Both the position numbers and the translations under genes were made by a program. From Mucilaginibacter sp. (lineage in GTDB: Bacteria; Bacteroidota; Bacteroidia; Sphingobacteriales; Sphingobacteriaceae), in assembly GCA_030445275.1 (NCBI GenBank), contig JAUCSE010000006.1:1-64000 (forward strand): DNA of 64,000 nucleotides. The letters are read 5' to 3'. Position 1 is the stretch's first letter; each line of letters begins with the position of its first letter. Below the pieces are notes generated by a model that worked only from the letters and a program-made list of their open reading frames with translations, searched no databases and was not told where the DNA came from. Below, piece after piece: positions 36,305 to 45,195 of this stretch.

Positions 36305-36649
36305 TAGTATTCGAGTTTTAGTTTATTAATTATTGATTTTAGTAACTGAAAATCTGCTGCTTATATAATAGGACCCTCCTTTCCATTTAAAATTGATAAT
36401 TAAGTTGAAAAAACGTTTTAGCAATCCATTATCAAAACTCCAATTTTTAAAAACCCTACCTGCATGTATAAGCCTAAAGAGATATTGAAATTGTTTTATT
36501 GATGAGCATAGGTGCTCAAAATTCAAAATCTATGAACGTGAAGTACTTTGGATGCAATCGTCATTATTTATACACTAACATAGCTTTAACTAGATTCTAT
36601 CGGACAATCTAAAGTAAATTTTAAAAAACGAACTTTAATAGTAAACTGG

Positions 36650-36693
36650 TAAAACGTTTAATCAAACTTACATTAATAAAACGTTTAACCAAA
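36650..36693 (-). promoter_or_regulatory. Promoter of the first SusC operon with two AAACGTTT operators
   Basis: On the minus strand TTTG (36693-36690), a 19-base spacer and TAAGTTTG (36670-36663) match the Bacteroidetes -33/-7 consensus. The palindrome TAAAACGTTTA occurs in the spacer (36677-36687) and again over the probable start site (36650-36660). AAACGTTT-type sites are typical of LacI-family regulators. A further AAACGTTT lies in the leader at 36411-36418. No LacI gene is in the window. Confidence 0.72.
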
Positions 36694-37200
36694 TTTTTTT
36701 TATATTTTATCTATTAAAATCAATTTAATTATGAAAAGCTTAATAAAAAATAATTTTCAATGGGATAATTTATTTTTTTGATATGTGAATCCTATTTCAT
36801 TAGTAAAAAAACTGAAAAATGAATCTCATAAGGCGTAAATCAAGAATTATTAACGATAACTATCAAACAATCGTAGGTAATTTGTCTTTTTTATCGAGTA
36901 TTTTTTTGAGAATATAGTCATTTAGTGATATTTTGACCAAAAAAGCAGCGATTTTCTTCATCTTCAATTTATAAATACGATCGCCCCAACCGTTATCGGT
37001 GTTGACGGGATTAGTCATTTGGCTTTTGATACATTATAATAATTTCCATACGTCATTCTTGGCGTCTTTTTTTCCCAGAAAAAGTCGCTCAGCGGTAAAA
37101 TCATCGGATCAATGCTCGTCAATTCCTTGATGCATTTGAATCCCCTCTCTCCCAATTACATTTTGTTTTGAAGAAATAGCTTTCAGAAGTTTGATGACAT
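36694..37200. other. Gene-free stretch between the two SusC operons
   Basis: It is mostly very AT-rich. A 51-codon frame on the minus strand (36863-37018, MTNPVNTDNGWGDRIYKLKM...) has lysine-rich coding-like composition but no recognised family; it may be debris. I see no terminator for the eleven-gene operon that ends at 37201. Confidence 0.4.
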
Positions 37201-38019
37201 TTACGGCTGTTTTTTATTTACTGTCCATTCAGCCAACTGAAAATCCCTGCTACCGTTGTTTGCCTTGATGCTTATCCTGTAAAACTTATAAGCAACATTA
37301 TTATTGAAATGATACAATTTGCGAAGAGAACGACTTGCGAATAACTCACCTGTGCGTGTGTGTAAATTTATCCAGCGTATACCATCTTCTGATCCCTGTA
37401 ACGTCCAAGTTTTGGGATCACGATCAGGTGAGTCATTTGCTGATATTAAGGTATATGCACCGGCAACGGCAGCAGTTTTAAGTTCATATTTCATTATCAG
37501 ATCTCCTGAAAACCCTGACTGAAAAAACTTGGTGTCTTTATTCCCGTCAACAACTTTTAAAGAGCCCTCACCGGCATTGGGACCGCCCCCATTATCCCGC
37601 GAAACAGTAAGCGTACCACCAATTGTTGCAAAATAGCTTTCCCCTACTTTTGTTGGATCAAAATTAGGATCTACTACGTTTAATATGATTTCTTTACTTG
37701 CTGAATATCCCTGTGAATTTCTTGTTGTTAATACTACATGATATATCCCATCAAAGGCATATTTGTGTAATGGCGACTTTTCAACAGAAGTGCTGTCATC
37801 ACCAAATTGCCACAACAGTTCTTTATAATTGGTCGAAGTGCTGACAAACTTGTAACTCAGAAAAGCAACACTATCGGTTCGCGCTGCCGTAAAAGCAGCC
37901 GTTGGCTTAGGTTCTTCAACTTCGGGCTTTTCAACCGGTTTATCTTTTTTACATCCAATTGATATTATTGTTACCAGGATAACTACTGGTATAACGCCGA
38001 ATAGCTTTTTCATTTGCAT
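37201..38019 (-). CDS. PKD plus discoidin-like surface lipoprotein
   Basis: The 272-residue lipoprotein has a lipobox IISIGCKKDK (Cys23) and a Pro/Glu linker. A PKD domain (about 40-118) follows, with LLWQFGDDSTSVEKSPLHKY and GIYHVVLTTRNSQGYS. Last comes a discoidin (F5/8-type) domain (about 130-270), with GGGPNAGEGSLKVVDGNKDT, LISANDSPDRDPKTWTLQGS and FQLAEWTVN. The same discoidin-like domain ends the fasciclin protein at 49524-50633. Both domain types bind glycans or proteins at cell surfaces. It is the last gene of the eleven-gene operon. Confidence 0.85.
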   Translation of the reverse strand: MQMKKLFGVIPVVILVTIISIGCKKDKPVEKPEVEEPKPTAAFTAARTDSVAFLSYKFVSTSTNYKELLWQFGDDSTSVEKSPLHKYAFDGIYHVVLTTRNSQGYSASKEIILNVVDPNFDPTKVGESYFATIGGTLTVSRDNGGGPNAGEGSLKVVDGNKDTKFFQSGFSGDLIMKYELKTAAVAGAYTLISANDSPDRDPKTWTLQGSEDGIRWINLHTRTGELFASRSLRKLYHFNNNVAYKFYRISIKANNGSRDFQLAEWTVNKKQP

Positions 38020-38042
38020 AATTTATTATCGGTTATAAATAA

Positions 38043-39485
38043 TTACTGTGCCGGAAATAACTGGCTTTTTGGAACAATACGCCTACCAATATCAGACGAT
38101 GGTACTTCATACTCAAGTTTTGCCTGCTCACCACCATTATTTTCACGGTGATTAGCTTCTATCTTATATCGCTTTCCGCGTTCAAGAGTTATTTTTGCAA
38201 ATCTTCCTGGCTGATCCCACTGTGTAGTAAAATCATTAATAATTGCTTTACCATCTATGTAAAGTCTTGAACCATCATCCCACTGCGTTTGATAAAAAAT
38301 ATATTCCCCACGAACCGGCGCTAAAAACTCGCCTGTCCAACGGGTCGAAAAATTGTCTTTACTAATGAGTGTACTGGCAGGCCATGCATTCGGATCGTTA
38401 TCATTCCCAACAAAATCAATGGTTTCATCTATCCTAACAAGGTCGGCCTTCCTCCCATCGAAGTCAAGCTGTTGATTGTTTGAAAAATACTCTGCTTTTA
38501 AACCAGCGCCATTACCGGTTATATACGAATTGTTGTCGAGGTTAACAGTTGGCTCAACTAATACAATTACCTTGCTGTTAGTAGGATGTAAAATATGTTT
38601 TGTAGGATCAGCCAGACTTACTGCAAAAGCGAATTTCTTATTTGCAACAATATTCGCGTCAAAAACCGGCCATCCAATTACTAAGCGTATTTGAGCTGTA
38701 TTAGAATTTGAACTCACCCTTATTAAAGTATCAATTGTAAATTCTTCTGGTTTTAAACTGATGGCATTATCTGGTAAAACCTTATTCTTAATGAGCGTCG
38801 CGATGGTATCTATATTCAGCTTTACCCTTACATTAAATGCGGTACCTGCCTGTCCGGCTAAATTGATGGTAAGTGGTATAGTGATACCCGCTATATCTGA
38901 TTTATAATTTTTTTTATAATCAACACTCATAATACCACCGCCATTAATAATAGAGAGATAATGAATATCACTTTCTTTAACCAGCTCTTTGGTATTTAAC
39001 ACCACCATAATGTTTGATTGCCCTCCTTTAAGCGTGTTGCCCTTTCCGGGGTTGGCAAGTTTAATTGCAAAAGCTATATCCTTACCATAATTGGCCTCAA
39101 TTACTGAAAGCCTTATTGTAGCAATCCCCGTTGCACTATCAGAACCATAAGGTATATTAACAACATTTGGATAATCAATAGAACCATTGGGTATCACTAC
39201 CGTATTTTTTAAAATACCATCAGCAATTAATTTACTTACGGTATCGCTATTGAGTGTAATACCTACCTGGAATGCTTTGCTAGCAGGCCCCGAAAGTGAT
39301 ATTTTAAAGGGAACTTTAACTGTTTCATTATCCTTTGTTATATCGCCTGTAACAACACCTGCACCAGAAATACTTCTGTCCTGATTTTTAATTAAATCAA
39401 GGTCATCAAGATTGTTATGCTTACAGGAAACCACCGTCAGGGTAATTAATCCTAATAGCATACTGTATATATGTTTTTTCATCAT
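38043..39485 (-). CDS. Two DUF1735 domains plus PA14, surface lipoprotein
   Basis: The lipoprotein (about 480 residues) has a lipobox LITLTVVSCKHNN. Two DUF1735 repeats follow; each has a TLNSDTVSKLIADGIL or LNIDTIATLIKNKVL helix, a Tyr/Phe-Thr-Ile-like strand and an IRLSVIEA/IRLVIGWPVFD strand. The C-terminal 145 residues are a PA14 domain (GLKAEYFSNNQQLDFDGRKA, WTGEFLAPVRGEYIFYQTQW, DDGSRLYIDGKAI), a carbohydrate-binding fold. The start at 39485 was chosen over an ATG at 39530 because it avoids overlap with the upstream gene and begins the signal peptide. Confidence 0.85.
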   Translation of the reverse strand: MMKKHIYSMLLGLITLTVVSCKHNNLDDLDLIKNQDRSISGAGVVTGDITKDNETVKVPFKISLSGPASKAFQVGITLNSDTVSKLIADGILKNTVVIPNGSIDYPNVVNIPYGSDSATGIATIRLSVIEANYGKDIAFAIKLANPGKGNTLKGGQSNIMVVLNTKELVKESDIHYLSIINGGGIMSVDYKKNYKSDIAGITIPLTINLAGQAGTAFNVRVKLNIDTIATLIKNKVLPDNAISLKPEEFTIDTLIRVSSNSNTAQIRLVIGWPVFDANIVANKKFAFAVSLADPTKHILHPTNSKVIVLVEPTVNLDNNSYITGNGAGLKAEYFSNNQQLDFDGRKADLVRIDETIDFVGNDNDPNAWPASTLISKDNFSTRWTGEFLAPVRGEYIFYQTQWDDGSRLYIDGKAIINDFTTQWDQPGRFAKITLERGKRYKIEANHRENNGGEQAKLEYEVPSSDIGRRIVPKSQLFPAQ

Positions 39486-39514
39486 CAAATAATTTAGCAT
39501 CCTATAATTAATTT

Positions 39515-41224
39515 TTACTGATCTAACCAAACTCTGCCATCAAGATTCCAGGATTGCTTATTGGCTATCCTGAACCAATTTATTATTTGCGCAGGAATAT
39601 CAGATGTTTGGGGAACAAATGTTGCAAGCGCTCCGGCGGGAGGTGGGCATATCAAATCATTAAAGTCTTCCCACTTATAAGTGCCCTCTAACTTAAAATC
39701 ACGGGCTTGAGGGCCAACATCTCTCATCAAATCTCCCTGTCCGTCTGTACAAGGCCAATAAGCCGCCAAAAAAGTATAATAAGGATGGCCCTCAGTAATG
39801 GATGTTTCACAGGCATAATTACCAATTACGGCATCAGGTACGTCTATTTTAAAGAAGCGGACATCACTTACATAAACATCCGGGGAGCCATGCCCATTTC
39901 CTTTCAAGTACCCTAATTTAAGTGGACTATTATTCCTCAAACTTCCCGAGGGCGTTATTTCCACTTCATTGTTGAAAATACCGTCGGTATACGTCCTAAT
40001 ATATCTTTTTCCTGCACGCACCTCACATTTTGCTGTCAGATTTTGCCATCTGCCCTTTTGCAGATCACCTCCCCGGCATTGTTTATAGTCGCCATCATTT
40101 ACACCCCGCCACTCAAAGTACCAATATGAATCTTCCAGATAAATTACCCATCCTACACCAGGGTGACCGCTTGACCATTCTTTTCTTTTACCTAATACAC
40201 TTGGCCAAAAAAACTTATCTTCATTTTTCTTCACTTTCAGCTCAATAGTAAACTTGGTGGTATCATCTATGTTAAACACATCTGATGTATCTATCTGGGC
40301 CCTTACTGTGCCTGTGTCACCATACAATCTTACTGTTCTACCCAGGTACCTATTTCCGGTAAATGGCTTTCCTATAACCCGTTGTTTATATCTTGAATTA
40401 TAATAGATAGTGAACGTGTTAGCGGCTGTGTTGCTAAAAACCGTGTTATCATTCTGGTTTGCAGGAATTGCAAACTTACCGCCACCACTGGAGGCTATTA
40501 CTACCAGCCAATCTTCATTCGCATAATTTTTTCTTTTTCTCAGCGCATCCATGATCTCCCCTACATAGCCATCAAATTTTTCAATAGCAGCCTTATATTG
40601 GGTCGCCGAATTATCATAACCATATTTGGCACCTGCTTCATCAACGTCGTTAAAGTGACCTAAAATTAATGATGCTGTATCTGTGTTAAGATCATTAACA
40701 ACCGCTGTTTTAATTTCTGCATCGGTATCAAATGACTGGCTTATACTTGCCCCTTTGGTTAGGTTATTTTTAAAAATTGCTGAAGATGAAAAGGATACAA
40801 TTTTGGCATTCGGGCGTTCTTCCTTTACTCGTTCAAGCACTACAGGATAACCGGCAAGGTTAGCGCCGGAAAAATCATCGCGTAAAACCAAATGTTTTTC
40901 TTTTTTTACGCCGGTTAACATGTTGGCCCAGTTACTAACGTCCCTGGTTGAATCAGGATCACTTAAAGCTACCCAGCTGTAAATTGAATTGGGTAATAAG
41001 GCTTTTATGTTGGGAATATTGGCACTGTTTACTGACGCGCCCCTTGCCCCATCAACAATTAAATACAACACCTTGCGCACTCCATAGGAAACATTGGCTG
41101 TATCCTTGTAGTTTTTGTCAGGTAATGTCTTTAAAAAGTCTTTATTACAGGATATTACCGCCATGCCCAATATTGCACAGGTAATCAAAAAAATTATTCC
41201 CTGATATTTTTTCTTATGCCCCAT
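39515..41224 (-). CDS. Alkaline-phosphatase-superfamily protein with LamG-like domain, lipoprotein
   Basis: The 569-residue lipoprotein has a lipobox AILGMAVISCNKDF. An N-terminal phosphatase-superfamily domain (about 45-280) shows KVLYLIVDGARGASVNSANI, ANMLTGVKKEKH, LILGHFNDVDEAGAKYGY and DWLVVIASSGGG. A LamG/concanavalin-like domain follows (about 290-455, FTIELKVKKNEDKFFWPSVL and LKLGYLKGNG), then a C-terminal DUF4983-like tail. It is the only enzyme-like product in the operon. The metal-binding Asp is present, but the Ser/Thr nucleophile is not obvious, so it may act as a binder rather than a phosphatase or sulfatase. Confidence 0.78.
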   Translation of the reverse strand: MGHKKKYQGIIFLITCAILGMAVISCNKDFLKTLPDKNYKDTANVSYGVRKVLYLIVDGARGASVNSANIPNIKALLPNSIYSWVALSDPDSTRDVSNWANMLTGVKKEKHLVLRDDFSGANLAGYPVVLERVKEERPNAKIVSFSSSAIFKNNLTKGASISQSFDTDAEIKTAVVNDLNTDTASLILGHFNDVDEAGAKYGYDNSATQYKAAIEKFDGYVGEIMDALRKRKNYANEDWLVVIASSGGGKFAIPANQNDNTVFSNTAANTFTIYYNSRYKQRVIGKPFTGNRYLGRTVRLYGDTGTVRAQIDTSDVFNIDDTTKFTIELKVKKNEDKFFWPSVLGKRKEWSSGHPGVGWVIYLEDSYWYFEWRGVNDGDYKQCRGGDLQKGRWQNLTAKCEVRAGKRYIRTYTDGIFNNEVEITPSGSLRNNSPLKLGYLKGNGHGSPDVYVSDVRFFKIDVPDAVIGNYACETSITEGHPYYTFLAAYWPCTDGQGDLMRDVGPQARDFKLEGTYKWEDFNDLICPPPAGALATFVPQTSDIPAQIINWFRIANKQSWNLDGRVWLDQ

Positions 41225-41255
41225 CTTTTTATGATTATAATTTTCTACTTAAAAT

Positions 41256-42866
41256 TTATTCAATAGTTACCCGTATAATATTACTTACCGGCAGGTTATC
41301 AAACCTGTAAATGGTACCTATTAACAGTAATGCCCTTTTTCCATCAGCCGATTTAGTTTCAATAATATCAGACAGACCGCCCGAAAACGGACCTGTAGCG
41401 TTGTATTTAGGAGCAAGCTCACCCTTCGGGTCTAGTACCATAAATCCGTTGCGGGTAACATTGTTGTATTTTTTAAACCCTCCGCTAACCACTATTAATC
41501 CATCATCTAGTTGACGTGCAAAGCCAGGATACCCTCCTTCAAATGTCTTTGCCGTAAATGATTCATCAAGGCTGCCGTCATTATTCAGTAAGGCCATGCT
41601 TATTGCTGGTTTACCATTATATGTTCTGAATATTCCGGTGATCAGGTATTTTTTAGTGACGCTGTTATAGGTTAAGGTAGATATGCCATCATCAGCTCCG
41701 GTACCGGCTTTAAATGATTCGTCAACACTCCCATCAGCATTTAAGCGAACAATGCGCCCGGCTGTTTTTTGATCAAATGTTGTAAAAGAGCCGGAGACCA
41801 CTAGTTTTTCAATCAGTGCTGGATCTGTGTGCATGTAAGAATCAATAGGCCCGTTTGCGCTCGGCAAACCTTTATTAGTGGCCGTACTAAAGCGGAAAGT
41901 TTTATCTAAAGAACCATCTAAATTGAACCGAAGTATCTGCCTGATCTCGGTGCTATCCAGGATAACGGTATCCCTTGAAAAATCGTAATTTGGCTTTGTA
42001 TAAGTTCTGGTTACATAATATCTGAAATTTCCGGTAGCCAGGATTTTATTCTGTTGTTTATAAATTCTGTTTATAAAATCATTTGTACCACCATTAAATT
42101 TAGGGAAATACTTGGTTGTGTCTGTTTGTGAGGGTCGCCTGTAAGTTTTTATACCTACCGTATCAACACTTCCATCAGTACCCAGGCTGGTTATATTACT
42201 GATATTCTCTGTTCTTTGATTATAACCACTAAAACCGCCCGCAATAAGATATCTTCCACCTATTTCAATAACCCTTGCTAAGGTGCCATTTGCAGCTTTA
42301 CCGGTTCTGAATGTGCGATCAAACTCACCATCAGACGATGTTCTTACAATTCTGTTGAGCGGTGTTATGATACCTTTATTATCATAATTAGTAAATTTAC
42401 CAATCACCAGGTTTCTTCCATCTGCCAATGCATATACCTGGCTTACAAAGTCGTTTGCGCCAGCAGTGGCCCTAAACGAAGGATCAATATTGATTAACCC
42501 GGTAACTTTAAACAAAGGGCCAAGCACTAACTGATCATCTATTGATACGGATGTTATACCACTGCTGCCAAAGTCGGGGACTTTTACTTTAATGGTTGAT
42601 TCTGTAACTTCGGTTACCTGCCCCGGCTCGCCATTAAACATAAATTTCAATTTATCCTTATAGGGTACCAGGCCAGTAGCTTTAAATGTAACTACTGTAC
42701 CTGTAGCACCTGATGCCGGACTTGGTATAGCATCCTGACTAAGCACTACCCCCAATGGTGGTTTCCCATCGCCATAAGGATCTTCAAAATTTTCTTTAGT
42801 CTTTTTACAGCCTTGAATAACTAATGCTGCCAGTGCAAATATTACGATGTGTTTAATTCTTTTCAT
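41256..42866 (-). CDS. DUF5008-type surface lipoprotein with IPT/TIG and delta-60 repeats
   Basis: The 536-residue lipoprotein has a lipobox LAALVIQGCKKTK. A PLGVVLSQDAIPSPASGATG segment leads into an IPT/TIG domain (about 40-125, VVTFKATGLVPYKDKLKFMF and TIKVKVPDFGSSG). Delta-60-type repeats (about 130-530) follow, each with GSLDESF or GSVDESFKAG and an YNGKPAI-like turn, which should form a beta-propeller. I recall this layout as DUF5008. It is probably an outer-surface glycan- or protein-binding component of the same transport system. Confidence 0.8.
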   Translation of the reverse strand: MKRIKHIVIFALAALVIQGCKKTKENFEDPYGDGKPPLGVVLSQDAIPSPASGATGTVVTFKATGLVPYKDKLKFMFNGEPGQVTEVTESTIKVKVPDFGSSGITSVSIDDQLVLGPLFKVTGLINIDPSFRATAGANDFVSQVYALADGRNLVIGKFTNYDNKGIITPLNRIVRTSSDGEFDRTFRTGKAANGTLARVIEIGGRYLIAGGFSGYNQRTENISNITSLGTDGSVDTVGIKTYRRPSQTDTTKYFPKFNGGTNDFINRIYKQQNKILATGNFRYYVTRTYTKPNYDFSRDTVILDSTEIRQILRFNLDGSLDKTFRFSTATNKGLPSANGPIDSYMHTDPALIEKLVVSGSFTTFDQKTAGRIVRLNADGSVDESFKAGTGADDGISTLTYNSVTKKYLITGIFRTYNGKPAISMALLNNDGSLDESFTAKTFEGGYPGFARQLDDGLIVVSGGFKKYNNVTRNGFMVLDPKGELAPKYNATGPFSGGLSDIIETKSADGKRALLLIGTIYRFDNLPVSNIIRVTIE

Positions 42867-42908
42867 ATTTTCAATTCATTACTGATGAAAATCACTTAAA
42901 ATTTCTTT

Positions 42909-43631
42909 TTAGTTGGATGGATGAAGACCTGCATTATAAACGTCGATAAACAGATCGTCTGGCTCAAACCCAAAGTAGGCCGCGTTATATTGCAAGGTGT
43001 GTACTACTCCATTAATGGGTTTAATATCTGACGAGGATATAAGAGTTCGGAATACCGCGGTTTGGGCATTGGAAATATCAAGTATATAACCAATTACTAA
43101 ACTGCGTGGCCCTATATATTTTACATTGTTTGCATCGCCATATATCACTCCGATATTTGATACATCACCACTATACGAATAATATAATGCGCCGGGATAT
43201 TGATTTTGAAGAGTGAGATCTATCTGGGGATAATCTTTAAGCCTGTTAACGCCTTTAAACATGTAGCGTTCCAAATACTTTTTCCATATTGCGGGGTCAA
43301 TATCAGATAGCTTTTTAACCGTATCCTTACCAGTGTAGAATAAGAATTGATTTAATGAGCCCTGAGTTTTTGCATCGCCAATTGTTCTTTTTATAACATC
43401 ATCATCCGGAGCAAAAAAGGTAAAATCAACTTTGTGAAAAGTATCTTCAAGTCCGGCTAGCTTTACAATTTGTGCAATGGTATCAAACGGAACCGGCTTT
43501 GATTCTAAGTATTGCAACATATCCCCGGGAAAATCGGCTTTGGCTTTACCCCCATCAATGTAATACTTATCCTTTTTACAGCTCATAAGTACCAGTAATA
43601 AGCCGGCACAAACAATAATTATATTTTTCAT
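42909..43631 (-). CDS. Fasciclin-domain lipoprotein
   Basis: The lipoprotein (about 240 residues) has a signal and lipobox VCAGLLLVLMSCKKDK. One fasciclin (FAS1) domain follows: MLQYLESKPVPFDTIAQIVK, VDFTFFAPDDDVIKRTIGD, FLFYTGKDTVKKLSDIDPA and the C-terminal GVVHTLQYN. FAS1 domains mediate adhesion. The start at 43631 begins the signal peptide directly; an ATG at 43646 adds five residues and is also possible. It lies between the second SusD and the DUF5008 gene. A related FAS1 protein follows the first SusD of the operon, so each SusCD pair has its own. Confidence 0.82.
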   Translation of the reverse strand: MKNIIIVCAGLLLVLMSCKKDKYYIDGGKAKADFPGDMLQYLESKPVPFDTIAQIVKLAGLEDTFHKVDFTFFAPDDDVIKRTIGDAKTQGSLNQFLFYTGKDTVKKLSDIDPAIWKKYLERYMFKGVNRLKDYPQIDLTLQNQYPGALYYSYSGDVSNIGVIYGDANNVKYIGPRSLVIGYILDISNAQTAVFRTLISSSDIKPINGVVHTLQYNAAYFGFEPDDLFIDVYNAGLHPSN

Positions 43632-43660
43632 ATTACTTATCATCATCCTTTAAGTATGTG

Positions 43661-45184
43661 TTAGTTACCGCCGTTAACCCAATATTGATTTAACGACATG
43701 AAAGGGTTATTGGTGAGCGCGGCGCTACTTATGGGCCATGTCCAGGCTCCGCGATTAAACTTATCTAATGTTAATACATTATATGACCATTGGCTGTTCA
43801 GTATCCTTTTGGTGCGTACCAGGTCAAAATAATGATGTCCCTCACCCATTAGTTCACGTGATCTTTCTAAAAAAATAAAGTCTTTTAAATCCTGACCACC
43901 AGATCCTGCATAATGGGTGGCCTCGGCCCTGTCTCTAACTTTATTAACCAGCGCTATGGCTTCATTATCCTGCCCCAGTTCGGCCATTGCTTCTGCGCAT
44001 AATAAAATCTCGCCAGCGTATCTGAATATCATAAAGGTGTTATCAGGGTTCTTATCTTCTTCGCCTGTTGCAAAAGCATTCTGAGCAAATTTCAATAGCA
44101 TAAATTTTCCGTTATCGGCATATATATCTTCATTGAACCATATGGATACCCGTTTATCAGCTGTTCCGGGATATAATTTTTGCATATACTCAGCTCTGAA
44201 AAAGGCAAAACTTACTCTATGTGTATATTCTGGGCGTTTGTATGGATAATGCAGAAACATATCGCCAATTGGAGCTATGGCTTCGTTTACATCGCCGTAG
44301 TTGACACTTCGGTAAAACTCAAAAAGGCTTTCGTCTGATCGTCCTTTAATAACAGAAGCCCAATCAGTAATGGGTAACAGCCGGTAAGCATTACTTTTAA
44401 TAAGCTCCTGACCAAGCTCAACAGTTTCCTGATAATACTGAATGGCTTTACCCTTGTCGAAACCGGCATTCCACATGTTCATATTCATTATCAGGGCTAT
44501 GATGCTGCCCCTGCTTGCCCTCACACCCTTCAGCGCAGGATCCGCATACGTCCAGGGCATATTGTCTTTATATGTTTTAAGATCAGCTATACATTTATTT
44601 AAAACCGATACCATATTTTCACGTGGTAAAGCTGTTGAATGAAAAGCATCGGTATAATAAGGTACATCGCCATAAAGCCGTACCATAAAAAAATACGCAA
44701 GTGAGCGGATAAAAGCCGCCTCGCCTTTAAACTGGTTCTTTTCTGTAGCCGAAACACCAGTGATACCTTCATCAAGTTTTGATAGCAGGATGTTGGCACC
44801 CTGTATTATCTGGTAATAACCGGTCCAGTCAGTAATTTTGTAAAAGTTGTAAAATGACCATGGAGGATTGCCGTTTATCAGCTTAAGTAAATCATTCCTG
44901 CCTAATACCTCAACATATTCACGGGCCGGCCCATTATCAGATTGTGCTTCATGCAGTACTTCGCCTGATCGATACTCGCCTGTAGCCCCAATAAAATGGG
45001 TTTCATTGATCTTACCAAAAAACTGCCTTGAAAGATCATATATATTGGCAACCACATCATCTTTTGATTGATAAAAATTGTTACCAGTTAGTTTATCAAT
45101 AGGTTGAATATTCAAAAACTTTTTACAGGCAGGTAAACAGAAACTTGCCACAATTGCCAAAATGCATATAACTCTTTTTTTCAT
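43661..45184 (-). CDS. SusD/RagB-family outer-membrane lipoprotein (second pair)
   Basis: The 507-residue protein has a lipobox VASFCLPACKKFL (Cys20) and the classical SusD plan: FLNIQPIDKLTGNNFYQSKD at the start, helical repeats (EKNQFKGEAAFIRSLAYFFM then VRLYGDVPYYTDAFHST), and a C-terminal RagB block, DNTFMIFRYAGEILLCAEAM, AIALVNKVRDRA and FLERSRELMGEGHHYFDLVR. It should bind the ligand over the SusC barrel encoded 11 bases upstream. Its sequence is clearly different from the other two SusD proteins here, so it is not a recent duplicate. Confidence 0.94.
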   Translation of the reverse strand: MKKRVICILAIVASFCLPACKKFLNIQPIDKLTGNNFYQSKDDVVANIYDLSRQFFGKINETHFIGATGEYRSGEVLHEAQSDNGPAREYVEVLGRNDLLKLINGNPPWSFYNFYKITDWTGYYQIIQGANILLSKLDEGITGVSATEKNQFKGEAAFIRSLAYFFMVRLYGDVPYYTDAFHSTALPRENMVSVLNKCIADLKTYKDNMPWTYADPALKGVRASRGSIIALIMNMNMWNAGFDKGKAIQYYQETVELGQELIKSNAYRLLPITDWASVIKGRSDESLFEFYRSVNYGDVNEAIAPIGDMFLHYPYKRPEYTHRVSFAFFRAEYMQKLYPGTADKRVSIWFNEDIYADNGKFMLLKFAQNAFATGEEDKNPDNTFMIFRYAGEILLCAEAMAELGQDNEAIALVNKVRDRAEATHYAGSGGQDLKDFIFLERSRELMGEGHHYFDLVRTKRILNSQWSYNVLTLDKFNRGAWTWPISSAALTNNPFMSLNQYWVNGGN

Positions 45185-45195
45185 GATCTTGAGTT

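Noticed and set aside
36326..36526. 66-codon frame just upstream of SusC in the leader
   Set aside because: It has a TTG start, an odd aromatic-rich product and no similarity to the micro-ORFs of the other operon; left as leader sequence.
36863..37018. 51-codon minus-strand frame
   Set aside because: Coding-like composition but no motif, and it lies upstream of the mapped promoter; kept only as a note.
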